A stretch of 64,000 bases of DNA from Paraburkholderia sp. LEh10 (GTDB lineage Bacteria > Pseudomonadota > Gammaproteobacteria > Burkholderiales > Burkholderiaceae): the NCBI RefSeq assembly GCF_017814945.1, contig NZ_JAGIPX010000008.1, positions 124,001 through 188,000 of the forward strand, given 5' to 3'. Below the pieces are notes generated by a model. That model was not told the origin of the DNA. It worked only from the letters and a program-made list of their open reading frames with translations, and did no database searches. Positions 26,605 to 38,021 of the stretch are shown in pieces (within the stretch, counting starts at the first letter, position 1; each line of letters opens with the position of its first letter). Position numbers and translations under genes: made by a program.

Positions 26605-26970
26605 TCAGTCGTCTTTCGCGCGCGTCGCATTCGCCTCGTCGATCAGGCGCGACATTTCAACCGCGCGCTCGATCGTCTTGTCGTAATGGAAATGCAGCGT
26701 CGGCACCGTATGGATATGCAGACGCTTGAAGAGCTGATTGTGCAGATGGCCCGCCGCGTGATTGAGCGCGTCCTGCGTCTGATGCGGATCGCCTGTCAGC
26801 GTCGTGAAGTAGACTTTCGCGTGCGCGTAATCAGGCGTCAATTCGACGCTTTGAATCGTGACGATGCCGATGCGCGGGTCTTTGACCTCGCGCAGCAGTT
26901 CGGACAGGTCGCGCTGAATCTGATCAGCGATCTGCACATTCCGATTGGGAGACGTACGTTTTTTAGGCAT
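26605..26970 (-). CDS. rbfA: 30S ribosome-binding factor A
   Basis: This 121-residue protein has the type II KH-like fold needed for 16S rRNA 5'-end maturation. Family blocks include [19 protein letters not shown] and HAKVYFTTL, and the C-terminal [20 protein letters not shown] is typical. The start [11 protein letters not shown] at 26970 matches family N-termini; the longer frame to 27078 is not supported. A hairpin with a T-rich tail lies between infB and this gene. Confidence 0.95.
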   Translation of the reverse strand: MPKKRTSPNRNVQIADQIQRDLSELLREVKDPRIGIVTIQSVELTPDYAHAKVYFTTLTGDPHQTQDALNHAAGHLHNQLFKRLHIHTVPTLHFHYDKTIERAVEMSRLIDEANATRAKDD

Positions 26971-27070
26971 GGTGAATCCGTGTTCCGGGCTGCCGGACGA
27001 GCAAAGTGTTCGCGCGTTCGGCGGCAGCGAGCCACGCAGTCCCACGCAAACACGACAAAACAGTCGATAC

Positions 27071-27109
27071 AAAAACAAAGGGGCGGGAATGGGCTTCAGC
27101 GCCCGCCCC
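27071..27109 (-). terminator. Hairpin with T-rich tail between infB and rbfA
   Basis: On the leftward transcript an 8-bp GC stem (GGGGCGGG with CCCGCCCC, 14-nt loop) is followed by TTTGTTTTT. It looks like an intrinsic terminator but lies inside the operon, so it may reduce rather than stop rbfA-truB transcription. Confidence 0.65.
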
Positions 27110-27134
27110 GCCCCTCATGCGCACGACGCCTGAA

Positions 27135-30029
27135 TTACAGCGTACGCGCGACTTCCGTGACTTCGAAGACTTCGAACTGGTCGCCTTCCTGGATGTCGTT
27201 GAAATTCTTCACCGACATACCGCACTCGAAACCCTGACGCACTTCCTTGACATCGTCCTTGAAGCGCTTGAGCGAATCGAGCTCGCCCGTGTGGATGACG
27301 ACGTTGTTGCGCAGCACGCGCACCGACGACGTACGCTTGACCACACCGTCCGTGACCATACAGCCCGCCACCGTGCCGACCTTCGGCACCTTGAAGACCT
27401 GACGGACTTCGACCATGCCGGTGATGACTTCGCGCTTCTCCGGTGCCAGCATGCCCGACATCGCCGCCTTCACCTCATCCACTGCGTCATAGATGATGTT
27501 GTAGTAACGGATGTCGATGCCGTTGGCTTCCGCCAGCTTGCGCGCCTGCGCGTCCGCACGGGTGTTGAAGCCGATGATGACCGCCTTCGACGCCGTCGCC
27601 AGGTTGACGTCCGACTCGCTGATGCCGCCGACAGCGCTGTGCACGATCTGCACGCGCACTTCGTCCGTCGACAGCTTGAGCAACGCCTGCACCAGCGCTT
27701 CCTGCGAACCCTGCACGTCGGCCTTGACGATGAGCGGCAGGTGCTGCACTTCGCCTTCGCCCATCTGCTCGAGCATGTTTTCGAGCTTCGCGGCCTGCTG
27801 CTTCGCGAGCTTCACGTCGCGGAACTTGCCCTGACGGAACAGGGCGATTTCGCGAGCCTTGCGGTCGTCCGGCATGACGATGACTTCTTCGCCCGCCGCC
27901 GGCACTTCCGACAGACCCTGGATTTCGACCGGGATCGACGGACCCGCCGACTTGGTCGGCTTGCTTGTTTCGTCGAGCATTGCACGCACGCGGCCATAGG
28001 CGCTGCCTGCCAGCACGACGTCGCCGCGATTGAGCGTACCAGACTGGACGAGAATCGTCGCAACAGGACCCTTACCCTTGTCGAGCTTCGCTTCGATCAC
28101 GAGGCCCTTCGCCGGCGCCTCGACAGGCGCCTTCAGCTCCAGCACTTCGGCCTGCAACAGCACGTTTTCGAGCAGATCGTCGATGCCCGCGCCCGTCTTC
28201 GCCGACACGGGGACGAACGGCGAATCGCCGCCGTACTCTTCCGGCACCACGCCTTCCGCGACGAGTTCCTGCTTCACGCGTTCCGGATTCGCTTCCGGCT
28301 TGTCGATCTTGTTGATCGCGACGACGAGCGGCACGCCGCCCGCCTTCGCGTGCGAGATCGCTTCCTTCGTCTGCGGCATCACGCCGTCATCCGCTGCGAC
28401 CACCAGAATCACGATGTCGGTTGCCTTCGCACCGCGCGCACGCATTGCCGTGAACGCTTCGTGACCCGGCGTATCGAGGAACGTGATGACGCCGCGCGGC
28501 GTTTCGACGTGATATGCGCCGATGTGCTGCGTAATGCCGCCCGCTTCGCCCGCCGCAACCTTTGCGCGACGGATGTAGTCCAGCAGCGAGGTCTTGCCGT
28601 GGTCGACGTGACCCATGACGGTAACGACGGGCGGACGCGGCAGTTGTTCCGCATCCGTGACCTCGCCTTCGACCAGCATCGCTTCCGGATCGTCCAGCTT
28701 CGCCGCGACGGCATGGTGGCCCAGTTCCTCGACGACGATCATCGCCGTTTCCTGGTCCAGCATCTGGTTGATCGTGACCATCTGGCCGAGCTTCATCATC
28801 ACCTTGATGACTTCCGAAGCCTTCACCGACATCTTGTGTGCGAGATCGGCAACCGTGATCGTTTCCGGAACGTGCACTTCACGCACGATCGGCTCAGTGG
28901 GCGCCTGGAACGACGTGGCTTCCTGATGCTTGCCGCGGCTCTTCGGACCGCCGCGCCAGCCGCGATCGATACCGCCGCTCGTGTCGCCGCGCGTCTTGAT
29001 GCCACGGCGCTTCGCAGCGTCGTCCTGCCAGTTGCCGCCCTTGCCGCCCGCCTTCTTCTTGTCCCCGCCAGGACCTGCCGGCTGCGCTGCCGCTGCCGGC
29101 TGCGCCGCTGCTGCGGGCGCTGGCTTCTTTGCTGCAGCGGGACGCGCCGCCGTCTCGCCAGCGGGGCGCGCCGGCTTGTGCAGCGTGCCCTTTGCTTCGG
29201 CGGGCTTGGCCGGCTCGACGGGCTTCGGCGCCGGCTCCGGCGCCTTCACCTGTGCCTTGCGCGGTGTGTTCATCATTTCGCGGATCGCGCGTGCTTCGGC
29301 TTCAGCCGCTGCACGGCGCTTCGCAATTTCTTCCTGTTCGAGGCGTGTCTTCTCGGCCTGCTCGCGCGCTGCGTCTTCGGCCTTCTTCGCCGCTTCGCGC
29401 TGCGCCGCACGTTCCGCCGCCGCGCGGTCTTCGTCCTGCGACGCGCGCTCCTGCTCGGCCTGCTCGCGAGCTGCCGCTTCCGCCATCGCCGCTGCGCGCT
29501 TCTTCGCCGCTTCTTCCTCGGCACGGCGACGCTCCGCCTCGGCCGCCTGTTCGCGTGCCTGACGGTCGGCCTCTTCGCGCGCGAGACGCTCCTGGCGCTC
29601 CTTCAGTTCCAGAGCCTGCTTCTCGAGCAGTTCTGCCTCGTGACGCGCTTCTTCCTCGCGACGCTGCAGTTCCAGATCTTCCGCTTCCTGACCATTGCCC
29701 GATACTTCCGCTGGCTGCTCCGCTGCTTCATCGCGGCGGACGAACGTGCGCTTCTTGCGCACTTCGACCTGAATGGTGCGAGCTTTACCCGTCGCGTCGG
29801 ACTGTTTGATTTCCGACGTATGCCGTCGCGTGAGCGTGATCTTGCGCTTGTCAGCATCGTTCGAGCCGTGCGACCTGCGCAAGTGGTCGAGCAGGCGCGC
29901 CTTGTCCGTCTCGGACAAGGCATCGTCTTCACTCGCTTTCTGGACGCCCGCCGCCTGCAGCTGCTCGAGCAGCACGCCTGCAGGCATTTTCAGTTCCGCG
30001 GCAAATTGGGCTACGTTGTTACTCGCCAT
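27135..30029 (-). CDS. infB: Translation initiation factor IF-2
   Basis: This 964-residue GTPase places initiator tRNA on the 30S subunit. The G1 motif [13 protein letters not shown]3 DTPGHEAF and G4 NKIDKPE are all present. An N-terminal IF2-N domain is followed by a long Ala/Glu/Arg-rich linker (about residues 90-335) that is likely helical or disordered, as in long betaproteobacterial IF-2. The C-terminal tRNA-binding domain ends with [13 protein letters not shown]. It follows nusA by 96 nt in the same operon. Confidence 0.97.
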   Translation of the reverse strand: MASNNVAQFAAELKMPAGVLLEQLQAAGVQKASEDDALSETDKARLLDHLRRSHGSNDADKRKITLTRRHTSEIKQSDATGKARTIQVEVRKKRTFVRRDEAAEQPAEVSGNGQEAEDLELQRREEEARHEAELLEKQALELKERQERLAREEADRQAREQAAEAERRRAEEEAAKKRAAAMAEAAAREQAEQERASQDEDRAAAERAAQREAAKKAEDAAREQAEKTRLEQEEIAKRRAAAEAEARAIREMMNTPRKAQVKAPEPAPKPVEPAKPAEAKGTLHKPARPAGETAARPAAAKKPAPAAAAQPAAAAQPAGPGGDKKKAGGKGGNWQDDAAKRRGIKTRGDTSGGIDRGWRGGPKSRGKHQEATSFQAPTEPIVREVHVPETITVADLAHKMSVKASEVIKVMMKLGQMVTINQMLDQETAMIVVEELGHHAVAAKLDDPEAMLVEGEVTDAEQLPRPPVVTVMGHVDHGKTSLLDYIRRAKVAAGEAGGITQHIGAYHVETPRGVITFLDTPGHEAFTAMRARGAKATDIVILVVAADDGVMPQTKEAISHAKAGGVPLVVAINKIDKPEANPERVKQELVAEGVVPEEYGGDSPFVPVSAKTGAGIDDLLENVLLQAEVLELKAPVEAPAKGLVIEAKLDKGKGPVATILVQSGTLNRGDVVLAGSAYGRVRAMLDETSKPTKSAGPSIPVEIQGLSEVPAAGEEVIVMPDDRKAREIALFRQGKFRDVKLAKQQAAKLENMLEQMGEGEVQHLPLIVKADVQGSQEALVQALLKLSTDEVRVQIVHSAVGGISESDVNLATASKAVIIGFNTRADAQARKLAEANGIDIRYYNIIYDAVDEVKAAMSGMLAPEKREVITGMVEVRQVFKVPKVGTVAGCMVTDGVVKRTSSVRVLRNNVVIHTGELDSLKRFKDDVKEVRQGFECGMSVKNFNDIQEGDQFEVFEVTEVARTL

Positions 30030-30125
30030 TCATTCCTCTTAGTGCAAGGACCAATTCCTTGCGGTTAGCATCGGGTCATGCAGCCTTGCGGCCGCCATCA
30101 GGTCAGTGGTTCATGGTCGTGGATC

Positions 30126-31601
30126 TCATTGAAACCAGTGTTCACGGGCCTTCATAATCAACGCCTTCGCGGCGTCCTCATTCACGCCGGTCATTTCGAC
30201 CAGCTCGTCGACAGCCAGCTCCGCCAGCTCGTCGCGCGTCTGGATCTGATGTTCAGCCAGCTTCGCGAGCAGATCGGCGTCCATACCGTCGAGGCTCTTC
30301 AGATCGAGCGCAACGCCTTCGACCTTCTCCTCGTTCGCAATCGCCATCGTCAGCAGTGCGTCACGAGCGCGATTGCGCAGTTCGTGAACCGTGTCTTCGT
30401 CGAATGCTTCGATTTCGAGCATCTCGTTGAGCGGCACGTACGCGATCTCTTCGAGACTCGTAAAACCTTCGTCGATCAGGATGTCGGCAACTTCCTCGTC
30501 GACATCGAGACGCGCCATGAACAGGTCACGCAGAACGCCGCGCTCCTGATTCTGCTTTTGTGCAGACTCGTCCGGCGTCATGATGTTGATCTGCCAGCCG
30601 GTCAGTTCGCTGGCAAGACGCACGTTCTGGCCGCTGCGGCCGATAGCGACGGCCAGTTCGCTTTCGTCGACGACGACGTCCATCGAATGCTTTTCTTCAT
30701 CGACGACGATCGACTGGACAGCTGCCGGCGCGAGCGCGCCGATCACAAACTGGGCGGGATCTTCCGACCATAGCACGATGTCGACGTTTTCGCCACCGAG
30801 CTCGTTGCGCACGGCCTGCACACGCGAGCCGCGAATGCCGACGCAGGTGCCGATGGGGTCGATGCGCTTGTCGTAAGCGACGACGCCGATCTTCGCGCGC
30901 ACGCCGGGGTCCCGCGCCGCCGCCTTGATTTCCAGCAGGCCTTGCTCGATTTCCGGCACTTCCATTTCGAAGAGCTTCATCAGGAACTCGGGCGCCGTGC
31001 GCGACAACTCGATCTGCGGACCGCGCGCGGTGCGGTCGACCTTCGCGATGTACGCGCGCACACGGTCGCCGACGCGCAGGTTTTCTTTCGGAATCAGCTG
31101 GTCGCGGCGCAGCAGCGCTTCCACACGGCCCGATTCGACGATGAAGTTGCCCTTGTCGAGACGCTTGACGGTACCCGTCATGATGCTTTCGCCACGCTCC
31201 AGGAAGTCGCTCAGGATCTGCTCGCGCTCCGCGTCGCGCACCTTCTGCAGGATCACCTGCTTGGCGGCCTGCGCGCCGATACGGCCGAACTCGATCGACG
31301 GAACGGGCTCTTCCAGGTAGTCGTCGATTTGCGCGTCGGGCTTCTGCTCGCGCGCTTCGAACAGCAGGATTTCCTGATCCGGCTCCTGCAGGCCCGCTTC
31401 GTCGGGCACGACTTTCCAGCGGCGGAAGGTTTCGTGCTCGCCGCTTTCACGGTCGATATGAACGCGGATGTCCGCGTCTTCGTCGAAGAGTTTCTTGGAT
31501 GCAGAGGCGAGCGCTGCCTCGAGCGCGGCAAAAACCACGTCCTTGTCGACATTCTTCTCGCGTGCCAGCGCATCCACCAGCATCAACACTTCGCGACTCA
31601 T
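30126..31601 (-). CDS. nusA: Transcription termination/antitermination protein NusA
   Basis: This 491-residue protein binds RNA polymerase and nascent RNA. In order it has the N-terminal polymerase-binding domain ([20 protein letters not shown]), the S1 domain ([16 protein letters not shown]), two KH domains ([19 protein letters not shown]) and two C-terminal acidic repeats ending in [14 protein letters not shown]. Its ATG overlaps the rimP stop by four nt, showing translational coupling. Confidence 0.97.
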   Translation of the reverse strand: MSREVLMLVDALAREKNVDKDVVFAALEAALASASKKLFDEDADIRVHIDRESGEHETFRRWKVVPDEAGLQEPDQEILLFEAREQKPDAQIDDYLEEPVPSIEFGRIGAQAAKQVILQKVRDAEREQILSDFLERGESIMTGTVKRLDKGNFIVESGRVEALLRRDQLIPKENLRVGDRVRAYIAKVDRTARGPQIELSRTAPEFLMKLFEMEVPEIEQGLLEIKAAARDPGVRAKIGVVAYDKRIDPIGTCVGIRGSRVQAVRNELGGENVDIVLWSEDPAQFVIGALAPAAVQSIVVDEEKHSMDVVVDESELAVAIGRSGQNVRLASELTGWQINIMTPDESAQKQNQERGVLRDLFMARLDVDEEVADILIDEGFTSLEEIAYVPLNEMLEIEAFDEDTVHELRNRARDALLTMAIANEEKVEGVALDLKSLDGMDADLLAKLAEHQIQTRDELAELAVDELVEMTGVNEDAAKALIMKAREHWFQ

Positions 31602-32056
31602 TGTTTGCGGCTCCTAAAGTCAACTTTCGGAACGAGGCGTGCCTTGTCGATATCCGCAAGCGTGAAATCCAGCATCGCGGCGCCTTCCTTCCCTTCAAAT
31701 TCCAAACCGATCGTTTCGCCTTCGGGCGCATGCAGGATGCCCCGGTACGATTTCCGTCCGTCCAATGGCTTTTTCAATGTGATCACCGCCTCGCTGCCCG
31801 CGAAACGTTCGAAGTCCGCCAGTTTTTTCAGCGGACGGTCGAGACCCGGCGACGATACTTCCAGCCGCTCGTAATCGATGTTTTCCACCGTCAGGACGTG
31901 CTGGAGCTGACGAGTCACCTTTTCGCAGTCTTCAATCGCGATGCCGGCGGGCTGGTCGATATACACGCACAGCATGCCGCGCCCGGTGCGCTCGAGATCG
32001 ACGAGCTCGTAGCCGAGGCCCACGACCGTGGTTTCAATCAGTTCCGTCAGTTGCAC
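31598..32056 (-). CDS. rimP: Ribosome maturation factor RimP
   Basis: This 152-residue protein assists 30S assembly. Typical blocks are [36 protein letters not shown] and [15 protein letters not shown]. The start is GTG at 32056 ([10 protein letters not shown]), chosen because AGAGGG precedes it and family proteins begin there; a longer frame to 32089 exists. It is the first gene of the translation cluster, so the promoter should lie in the 116 nt between it and the terminator at 32172. Confidence 0.94.
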   Translation of the reverse strand: MQLTELIETTVVGLGYELVDLERTGRGMLCVYIDQPAGIAIEDCEKVTRQLQHVLTVENIDYERLEVSSPGLDRPLKKLADFERFAGSEAVITLKKPLDGRKSYRGILHAPEGETIGLEFEGKEGAAMLDFTLADIDKARLVPKVDFRSRKQ

Positions 32057-32171
32057 AATGCCCTCTAAGATGTTCGCGCTGCAAGCCAATGCGATACACC
32101 CGCGGGCTGCGCGCCAAGCCGGCGCACGTTCGTGCTACCCGAGATGCCGATCCACCTGAGAACTGAGCGGC

Positions 32172-32196
32172 AAAAAAAAATGGGCGAAACGCCCAT
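32172..32196 (-). terminator. Intrinsic terminator upstream of rimP
   Basis: On the minus strand a 7-bp stem, ATGGGCG with CGCCCAT around a TTT loop, is followed by nine T residues. It ends leftward transcription arriving from scpB-rluB and insulates the rimP operon. Confidence 0.85.
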
Positions 32197-32502
32197 CATC
32201 TTATTGCCGGTGGTCGCACCTGAGCCGCACATGAAACCGCACGCCCAGTGACTTCGTGATTGTAGCCTTTTTTCACGCCAAACGCAAACGGCCGACCACC
32301 GCTCTACGTGGGTTTGCGGCCGATTTCACCGCAATCGGGCCTTGAAAATAGGCATTTTCTTGTAGGTGGCGCAGCTTTGCGCGCGCGCCGCGCCAGATGC
32401 AATCGGCGGCGAACGGTGCCCGCCGATCAGGCGCGATTGCCGTCGCAGCACGCTCACTGCGCGTCGCGACAAACGGCCTTCGACTGTTTGTGCGGCAAGC
32501 CG
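32197..32502. other. Region downstream of rluB
   Basis: Between rluB and the terminator lies an imperfect hairpin at about 32289-32324 (CGGCCGACCAC paired with GTGGGTTTGCGGCCG) without a T tract. It may be a secondary transcript end or processing site. No gene is supported. Confidence 0.4.
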
Positions 32503-34266
32503 TCAGCGGCCACGCGAGCGGTTGCGTTGCGCGCCGCCGCCACTGCCCCGATTGCCGCCTGCGTTCGGATTCCCGCCTGCGCGGTTGCCGTTGCCGGAAC
32601 GGTTGCCATTCGGCGCGCGATTGCTGCCGCCGCGCTTCGCATTCCCGCCCGCCGCCGCGCGGTTGCCCGACGGCGCGCGATTGCCGTCGACGTCGCGGCT
32701 CCGGCCGCGGCCTTCACGGTTACCGCCCGTATTGCCCAGACCGCCGCCGAGGTGGGAGGTGAGCCCGCCGAACGCGCCCGCCGGCTTGCCGCGCCGGCCC
32801 TGACCGCCGCCGCCGCGCGACTGCTGGTCGAAGCGGCCATGCGACATCAGCACCGGCTCACGGTTGATGAAGCCCATCGATGTCTGCATCGGATCCGGCT
32901 GGCGGCGCTCCGGCTCGTTGCGGCGGCCGCCCTTCTCTTCGGTTGGCGCCTTCAGACCGACGGACGCCATCAGGCTGCGCACCTGATTGTCCTCGAGTTC
33001 TTCCCAGCGGCCGCGCTTCAAACCGCGCGGCAACATGATCGGGCCGTGACGCGTGCGGATCAGGCGGCTCACCATCAGGCCGACCGCCTCGAACATCCGG
33101 CGCACTTCGCGGTTGCGCCCTTCGGCGAGCGCGACGTGATACCAGTGGTTCGTGCCTTCGCCGCCGCCATCGCGAATGCGCAGGAAATTCGCCGGACCGT
33201 CGTCCAGCTCGACGCCGTGCAACAGCTTTTGCCGGTTGCCTTCCGTCAACTCGCCGACCACGCGCACCGCATATTCACGCTCGACGCTATAGCGCGGATG
33301 CATGAAACGGTTGGCCAGATCGCCCGACGTGGTCAGCATCAGCAGACCTTCCGTATTGAAGTCGAGACGCCCGACCGCGAGCCACTTCGCCGTTTTCATC
33401 GGCGGCAGCTTGTCGAAGACTGACGGACGGCCTTCCGGATCGGCGTGGCTGACGATCTCGCCCGTCGGCTTGTGATACAGCAGCACACGCGGCGGCTTGT
33501 TCTGCAGCTTGCGCTTGACGGGTTTGCCGTTGATGCGCACGAGGTCGGTCGGCATGATGCGCTGGCCGATGTGCGCAGGCTCGCCGTTCACCGACACGCG
33601 GCCAGCGACGATCAGTTCTTCCATCTCGCGGCGCGAGCCCATGCCGGCCTCGGCGAGAACCTTGTGCAGCTTCGGCGCGTCTTCGTCAGGAGAGAGCACG
33701 CGCTTGGGCGCCGCTGCGCGGCCGCGGCGTAGCATCGGTGCGCGCACGCCGCCCGTCGCGGAATTGTCGGCGTCGAAGGCGGGCGACGTCACGTAGGCGA
33801 ACAGGTCGTCCTGCTTGTCGCCTTCGGCTGCCGCTGGAGATGCCGCGTCGCCGCCACCACCGCCCGCGCCGCCACGGCTCTTGCGTTGACCGCCTTGCTG
33901 GCCACCCTGCTTGCCCGCAGCGCGACGCCCACCCTGGCCGCCTTGGCCCTTCGCTCCCGGCTCCTTGCGCGGCATACGCACCTGCGCGACGACTTCGCCG
34001 TCGGGTGGCGCTTCCGTCACGACGGGGGCTGGCTGAGCGGCTGCGTCAGCCGTCTTCGCCTTCGTCCCGGCCCGGCGGCGCGCGATCAGGCTGCGCGGGC
34101 CGCGGCGCAAACCGCGGCGCGGACGCTCTTCGCCTTCGGCGTCCGGCGCTTGCGCAGGCCGCTCGTTGCCGCCCGCCGACGCTTGCGCGGTGCGCGGTTC
34201 GTCGGGGCGCGCAGCGGCAACGGCGCGCTCGGATTCGGACGAATCGGTGTCGTGGATGTCTGTCAA
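32503..34266 (-). CDS. rluB: 23S rRNA pseudouridine synthase RluB with long disordered tails
   Basis: This 587-residue protein contains a standard RsuA/RluB-family core. An S4 RNA-binding domain ([21 protein letters not shown]) is followed by the catalytic aspartate in [15 protein letters not shown] and the family motif [13 protein letters not shown]. About 200 residues at the N-terminus (Ala/Arg/Gly-rich) and 115 at the C-terminus (Gly/Asn/Arg-rich) are low complexity and probably bind RNA. E. coli RluB is about 290 residues, so the tails double the length. It lies 60 nt after scpB. Confidence 0.9.
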   Translation of the reverse strand: MTDIHDTDSSESERAVAAARPDEPRTAQASAGGNERPAQAPDAEGEERPRRGLRRGPRSLIARRRAGTKAKTADAAAQPAPVVTEAPPDGEVVAQVRMPRKEPGAKGQGGQGGRRAAGKQGGQQGGQRKSRGGAGGGGGDAASPAAAEGDKQDDLFAYVTSPAFDADNSATGGVRAPMLRRGRAAAPKRVLSPDEDAPKLHKVLAEAGMGSRREMEELIVAGRVSVNGEPAHIGQRIMPTDLVRINGKPVKRKLQNKPPRVLLYHKPTGEIVSHADPEGRPSVFDKLPPMKTAKWLAVGRLDFNTEGLLMLTTSGDLANRFMHPRYSVEREYAVRVVGELTEGNRQKLLHGVELDDGPANFLRIRDGGGEGTNHWYHVALAEGRNREVRRMFEAVGLMVSRLIRTRHGPIMLPRGLKRGRWEELEDNQVRSLMASVGLKAPTEEKGGRRNEPERRQPDPMQTSMGFINREPVLMSHGRFDQQSRGGGGQGRRGKPAGAFGGLTSHLGGGLGNTGGNREGRGRSRDVDGNRAPSGNRAAAGGNAKRGGSNRAPNGNRSGNGNRAGGNPNAGGNRGSGGGAQRNRSRGR

Positions 34267-34326
34267 AACAACCTCAAAATGTCAGGTCGCGCGCCCGTTG
34301 CGGGCGCGTCAAAAAGTACGGTTACG

Positions 34327-35406
34327 TCAGGCGCTGCGCGACTCGGCTTCGTCGTCGGTGAATTCGCCTGCGTCCTGGGCGGTGCCGCGGCGATCGTGCC
34401 GATCGTCATGCACCGCCTGGCTCTCGTCGGGTCCGGCCGGGTTGGCGTGCTTCGCGTGCCCGGTCTCGTCATGCGCTTCGCGCCTGTCTTCGTGTTCGCC
34501 TTCCGGCTGCGCGGCGGACCCGGCTTCGTGAGCCGCACCCGCTTCGAGCGCTAACGCCGCGACAGCGTGCGATTCCGTCTGCCCTGCGATATTCACATGC
34601 TCGACGCTTTCAGGATCTTGCGCAAACGTGTGCACTTCGCCTTGCGTCGTTGGCGCTTCGGCAACAGGCGCCCGTTCATCATGCTCGCCACCGCGCTCTA
34701 CGTGGGCGTCCGTTTCGCCGCCAGTCTCGCGCGCTTGTGCGCCAGCCGGCTCGATATCCACCCGCTCCACGGCTTCCGATACAGCATGAGCCATGCCATC
34801 GTCCGCGTGCAGTGCATCGTCGCCCGTTCCCGCCGTCTCGCCGTCCGCGAATTCGATCGCATGCTGCGCGAGCAGATCCATATTCGCCTGCGCCGATGGA
34901 TCGTCGAGCGGCGGCAGTTCTTCGAGCGACTTCAGGCCGAGGTCGTCGAGGAACGAGCGCGTCGTCGCATACAGCGCGGGACGGCCCGGCACGTCGCGAT
35001 GGCCGATCACTTCGATCCAGCCGCGGTCTTCGAGCTGCTTGACGACCTGCGTGTTCACGGTCACGCCGCGAATCTCTTCGATGTCGCCGCGCGTGACGGG
35101 TTGCCGATACGCGATGATCGCGAGCGTCTCGAGCACCGCGCGCGAGTACTTCGGCGGCTTCTCAGGATGCAGGCGGTCGAGGTACGTCCGCATTGCCGGC
35201 TTGCTCTGAAAGCGCCAGCCGGATGCCAGGCCGACGAGTTCGACGCCACGCCCGGACCAATCCTGCTTCAGGTCTTCGAGCAACGTGCGAACCGTATCCG
35301 CCGACACGCCGTCAGCAAACAGCTTACGCAAATCACCGATCTTTAACGGCTCCTGCGCGCAGATCAAGGCAGTCTCGAGGACGATCTTCGCCTCTTGGGT
35401 ATTCAT
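34327..35406 (-). CDS. scpB: SMC-ScpA-ScpB complex subunit ScpB with acidic tail
   Basis: This 359-residue protein has the tandem winged-helix core of ScpB in about the first 185 residues, with [27 protein letters not shown] and [19 protein letters not shown]. It serves chromosome condensation with SMC and ScpA. The remaining 170 residues are rich in Glu, Asp, His and Ala and look disordered. No scpA is visible in the window. The ATG at 35406 is the natural family start. Confidence 0.9.
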   Translation of the reverse strand: MNTQEAKIVLETALICAQEPLKIGDLRKLFADGVSADTVRTLLEDLKQDWSGRGVELVGLASGWRFQSKPAMRTYLDRLHPEKPPKYSRAVLETLAIIAYRQPVTRGDIEEIRGVTVNTQVVKQLEDRGWIEVIGHRDVPGRPALYATTRSFLDDLGLKSLEELPPLDDPSAQANMDLLAQHAIEFADGETAGTGDDALHADDGMAHAVSEAVERVDIEPAGAQARETGGETDAHVERGGEHDERAPVAEAPTTQGEVHTFAQDPESVEHVNIAGQTESHAVAALALEAGAAHEAGSAAQPEGEHEDRREAHDETGHAKHANPAGPDESQAVHDDRHDRRGTAQDAGEFTDDEAESRSA

Positions 35407-35726
35407 GCAGCTAGGTCAGACCCTGTGGTCAAAGAACCGGATCAAACAGACGATGTGGAACTGAAGACGCGCTCGCCCGATTCTGATCGGTCATATTGAT
35501 GGGAGCACGCACCGGGGGGAGGCGAAAAAGGCATCGAGCCATACCCAGCCGGACGACGGAGCAGCGAAATTCCGCGAGGGAACCGCGTGACTGGCTGCCA
35601 TCTTACGCAAAAACAATCGGTGCGTAAAGACGAAATCCGAACTGCACCTTAAACGGGATTCGTCCTTTGCGTAACGTTTCGGTTTCGGCGCGCCATGGCA
35701 ATGCGGCGCCGTGCCGTTCGCCGGGC
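35407..35726. other. Gap upstream of scpB
   Basis: These 320 nt should hold the scpB promoter and the end of the aminotransferase transcript. An inverted repeat TTACGCA-N11-TGCGTAA lies at 35603-35627, with a further TTTGCGTAAC half-site near 35666. No gene is supported. Confidence 0.4.
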
Positions 35727-37007
35727 CTAGCGCGTGTGATGGCGGGCGAGATAGTCCGTGAGCCGCTCGACGCCCGCATCGAGTCGCGCCGTGTCGCACG
35801 CATAGCACCAGCGCACGAAGCCCTCACCCTCCGGCCCGAACGCGCTGCCGGGCGCAAGGCCGAGCCCCGCCTCGCGCACGAGCGCCTTGCACAGGTCGAG
35901 ACTGCGCAACGCGCCCGGCACCGAGAAGAACACGTACATCGCACCGGGCGGCGCTTTCACGTCGACGCCGGGCAGCGCCGCCAGCGCCTGCACAAGATGA
36001 TCGCGCGACGCCCGCAGGTCGGCGACGAGGTCTCGCGTGAACTGCGCGCCGTGCTCGATCGCCGCGATGCCCGCCTGCTGCACGAATGCCGGCGAGCATG
36101 AGGTGTTGTATTCGACGAGCTTGCCGAGGTCGTCCATCAGCGATGCCGGCGCGATCATCCAGCCGAGCCGCCAGCCCGTCATCAGCCACGCCTTCGAAAA
36201 CGAGTTCACGCAGATCACGTGTTCGTCGCGCGCGGCGAGATCGAGGAACGACGGCGCGCCTTGCATGCCGCCATGCATGCCGCCTTGTCCCGCTTCGTTT
36301 GGGTAGTAGAGGCGCTCGTAGACTTCGTCGGCGACGATCCAGATGCCGTGGCGGCGGCAATGCTCAAGCACGGCGCGTTGCTCGTCGCGGCTCATTACCC
36401 AGCCGGTCGGATTGTTCGGCGAGTTCAGCATCAGCAGCTTCGTGTCGGGCGTGAGCGCGCCGAGCAGCCGTTGCAGATCGAGCTGCCAGCCGTTTGCGCC
36501 GTAGGCCAGCGACATCGTTTCGACGTGCGCGCCGAGAATCTTCGGAATCTCGACGAGATTCGGCCACAGCGGCGTGACGGCGACCACGCGGTCGCCCGCG
36601 CCAACGACGAGCTGCGCCGCGAGCATCAGCGCATTGACGCCTGCGCTCGTCACGGCCACATGGTCGACGGAGGTCGGTCCATGGAGCGCGCTCACATAGC
36701 GGGCGAGCGTCTCGCGCAACGGCGCGATCCCAAGGTTGTGCGTATAGAACGTCGCGCCCGAAGCGAGCGCCGCGCTCGCCGCATCGCGGATGAACGGCGG
36801 CGTCACGCGGTCGGATTCGCCGAACCAGAACGGCAGCACGTCCGGCACGCCGAAACCGGCGTTCGCCACTTCGCGGATCTGCGACGGACGCAGCAGGCGC
36901 ACGGCATCACGCGCGTTGGGCACCGTGGCGGGCGCCGGCGCTGCGGGCGTCAACGCAGCAGAGAGCACATCAGGCATCGGAGACGGGGGCAGGTCCGTTT
37001 CGCGCAT
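35727..37007 (-). CDS. PLP-dependent class I/II aminotransferase
   Basis: This 426-residue fold-type I enzyme carries the pyridoxal-phosphate lysine in NSFSKAWLMTGWRLGW, the LNSPNNPTGWV substrate/cofactor motif and the ADEVYERL aspartate block. The C-terminal arginine in FVRWCYA probably binds the substrate carboxylate. An N-terminal extension of about 35 Ala/Pro-rich residues precedes the core, so an internal start (36977) is possible. The substrate is not clear; aspartate/alanine-type aminotransferases are closest in character. It lies 111 nt after the LysR gene on the same strand. Confidence 0.85.
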   Translation of the reverse strand: MRETDLPPSPMPDVLSAALTPAAPAPATVPNARDAVRLLRPSQIREVANAGFGVPDVLPFWFGESDRVTPPFIRDAASAALASGATFYTHNLGIAPLRETLARYVSALHGPTSVDHVAVTSAGVNALMLAAQLVVGAGDRVVAVTPLWPNLVEIPKILGAHVETMSLAYGANGWQLDLQRLLGALTPDTKLLMLNSPNNPTGWVMSRDEQRAVLEHCRRHGIWIVADEVYERLYYPNEAGQGGMHGGMQGAPSFLDLAARDEHVICVNSFSKAWLMTGWRLGWMIAPASLMDDLGKLVEYNTSCSPAFVQQAGIAAIEHGAQFTRDLVADLRASRDHLVQALAALPGVDVKAPPGAMYVFFSVPGALRSLDLCKALVREAGLGLAPGSAFGPEGEGFVRWCYACDTARLDAGVERLTDYLARHHTR

Positions 37008-37118
37008 CGAGGGTCCCGGTGGGTCTGTCGAAAGATGCGAGTGTAACGTGTCGCGAAACGCGCGCGGCGCGAATCGGACTACGGTGCAAGCCGCGCTGCC
37101 TCGGGACGCGGCCGATCG

Positions 37119-38021
37119 TCAGCGCAGATCCTCGGTCCTGCCCGGCACCTGATGGATCAGATTCCATACGGCATCGGCGGCTGGCGACAGCGAGCGGTCG
37201 CGCCGCCGCACGAGCTCGACGGTGCGCTCGGCGCGCGGCACGAGCGAACGCGCGACCAGCGACGACCCCGCCGGCAGCGGCAATGCGAGCCACGGCAGCA
37301 CGCTCACGCCGACGCCCGCCTGCACGAGTCCGAACACCGTCGACGGATGGCCGAGCTCCTGCACGACAGTGGGGCTTACGCCTTGAGTTTCGAGTGCGGC
37401 GTCGATGATCGGGCGGCTGCCCGACGCATAGTCGAGCATCACGAGCCGCTCGCCGTCCAGCTCGCGCCACGCGACCTCGCGCCTTGCGGCGAGGGGATGA
37501 TCGTCGCGACAGACGACGCAGAACGAGTCCGTCATCAGCGGCTCGGTCAGCAGGTCGTCAGCGGACATCGGGCCGATGACCACGCCGAAATCGACCTCGC
37601 CCGACTTGACCTTGCGCACCACGTCGCTCTGCACGTCATCACGCAGGCCGAGCGTGATGTACGGAAACTGCTTGCCGCACGCCGCGATGATCTGCGGCAT
37701 CAGGCGGCACGCGATCGTCGGGCTTGCGGCCACCACCACGCGCCCGCGCCGCTGCTCGCCGATTTCGCGGATTTCGCGCAGCGCGTCGTCCAGATCGGCG
37801 AGCAACCGCGACACGCTCGCGACGAGGTTGCCGCCGACGTCGGTGAGCTGCACTTCGCGCGTCGTCCGGTCGATCAGCTTCAGGCCGATTTCCGCCTCGA
37901 GCTCGCGCACGCACCGGCTCACGGCGGACTGTGTGAGGCCGATCTCGCTGCCCGCGCGGCTGAAACTCTGCAGCCGCGCGACTTCGATGAACACGCGCAA
38001 TTGGCGCAACGTCACATTCAT
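37119..38021 (-). CDS. LysR-family transcriptional regulator
   Basis: This 300-residue protein has an N-terminal winged helix-turn-helix (LRQLRVFIEVARLQSFSRAG then LTQSAVSRCVRELEAEIG) and a C-terminal periplasmic-binding-like effector domain beginning at GRVVVAASPTIACRLMPQI. AGG lies about nine nt before the ATG. LysR proteins usually control a neighbouring gene, so the downstream aminotransferase is the first candidate, though it is co-directional rather than divergent. The effector is unknown. Confidence 0.9.
   Translation of the reverse strand: MNVTLRQLRVFIEVARLQSFSRAGSEIGLTQSAVSRCVRELEAEIGLKLIDRTTREVQLTDVGGNLVASVSRLLADLDDALREIREIGEQRRGRVVVAASPTIACRLMPQIIAACGKQFPYITLGLRDDVQSDVVRKVKSGEVDFGVVIGPMSADDLLTEPLMTDSFCVVCRDDHPLAARREVAWRELDGERLVMLDYASGSRPIIDAALETQGVSPTVVQELGHPSTVFGLVQAGVGVSVLPWLALPLPAGSSLVARSLVPRAERTVELVRRRDRSLSPAADAVWNLIHQVPGRTEDLR

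Noticed and set aside
27006..30068. 1020-codon plus-strand frame across infB
   Set aside because: infB on the other strand is unmistakable; the plus-strand product is Arg/His/Leu-rich with no domain.
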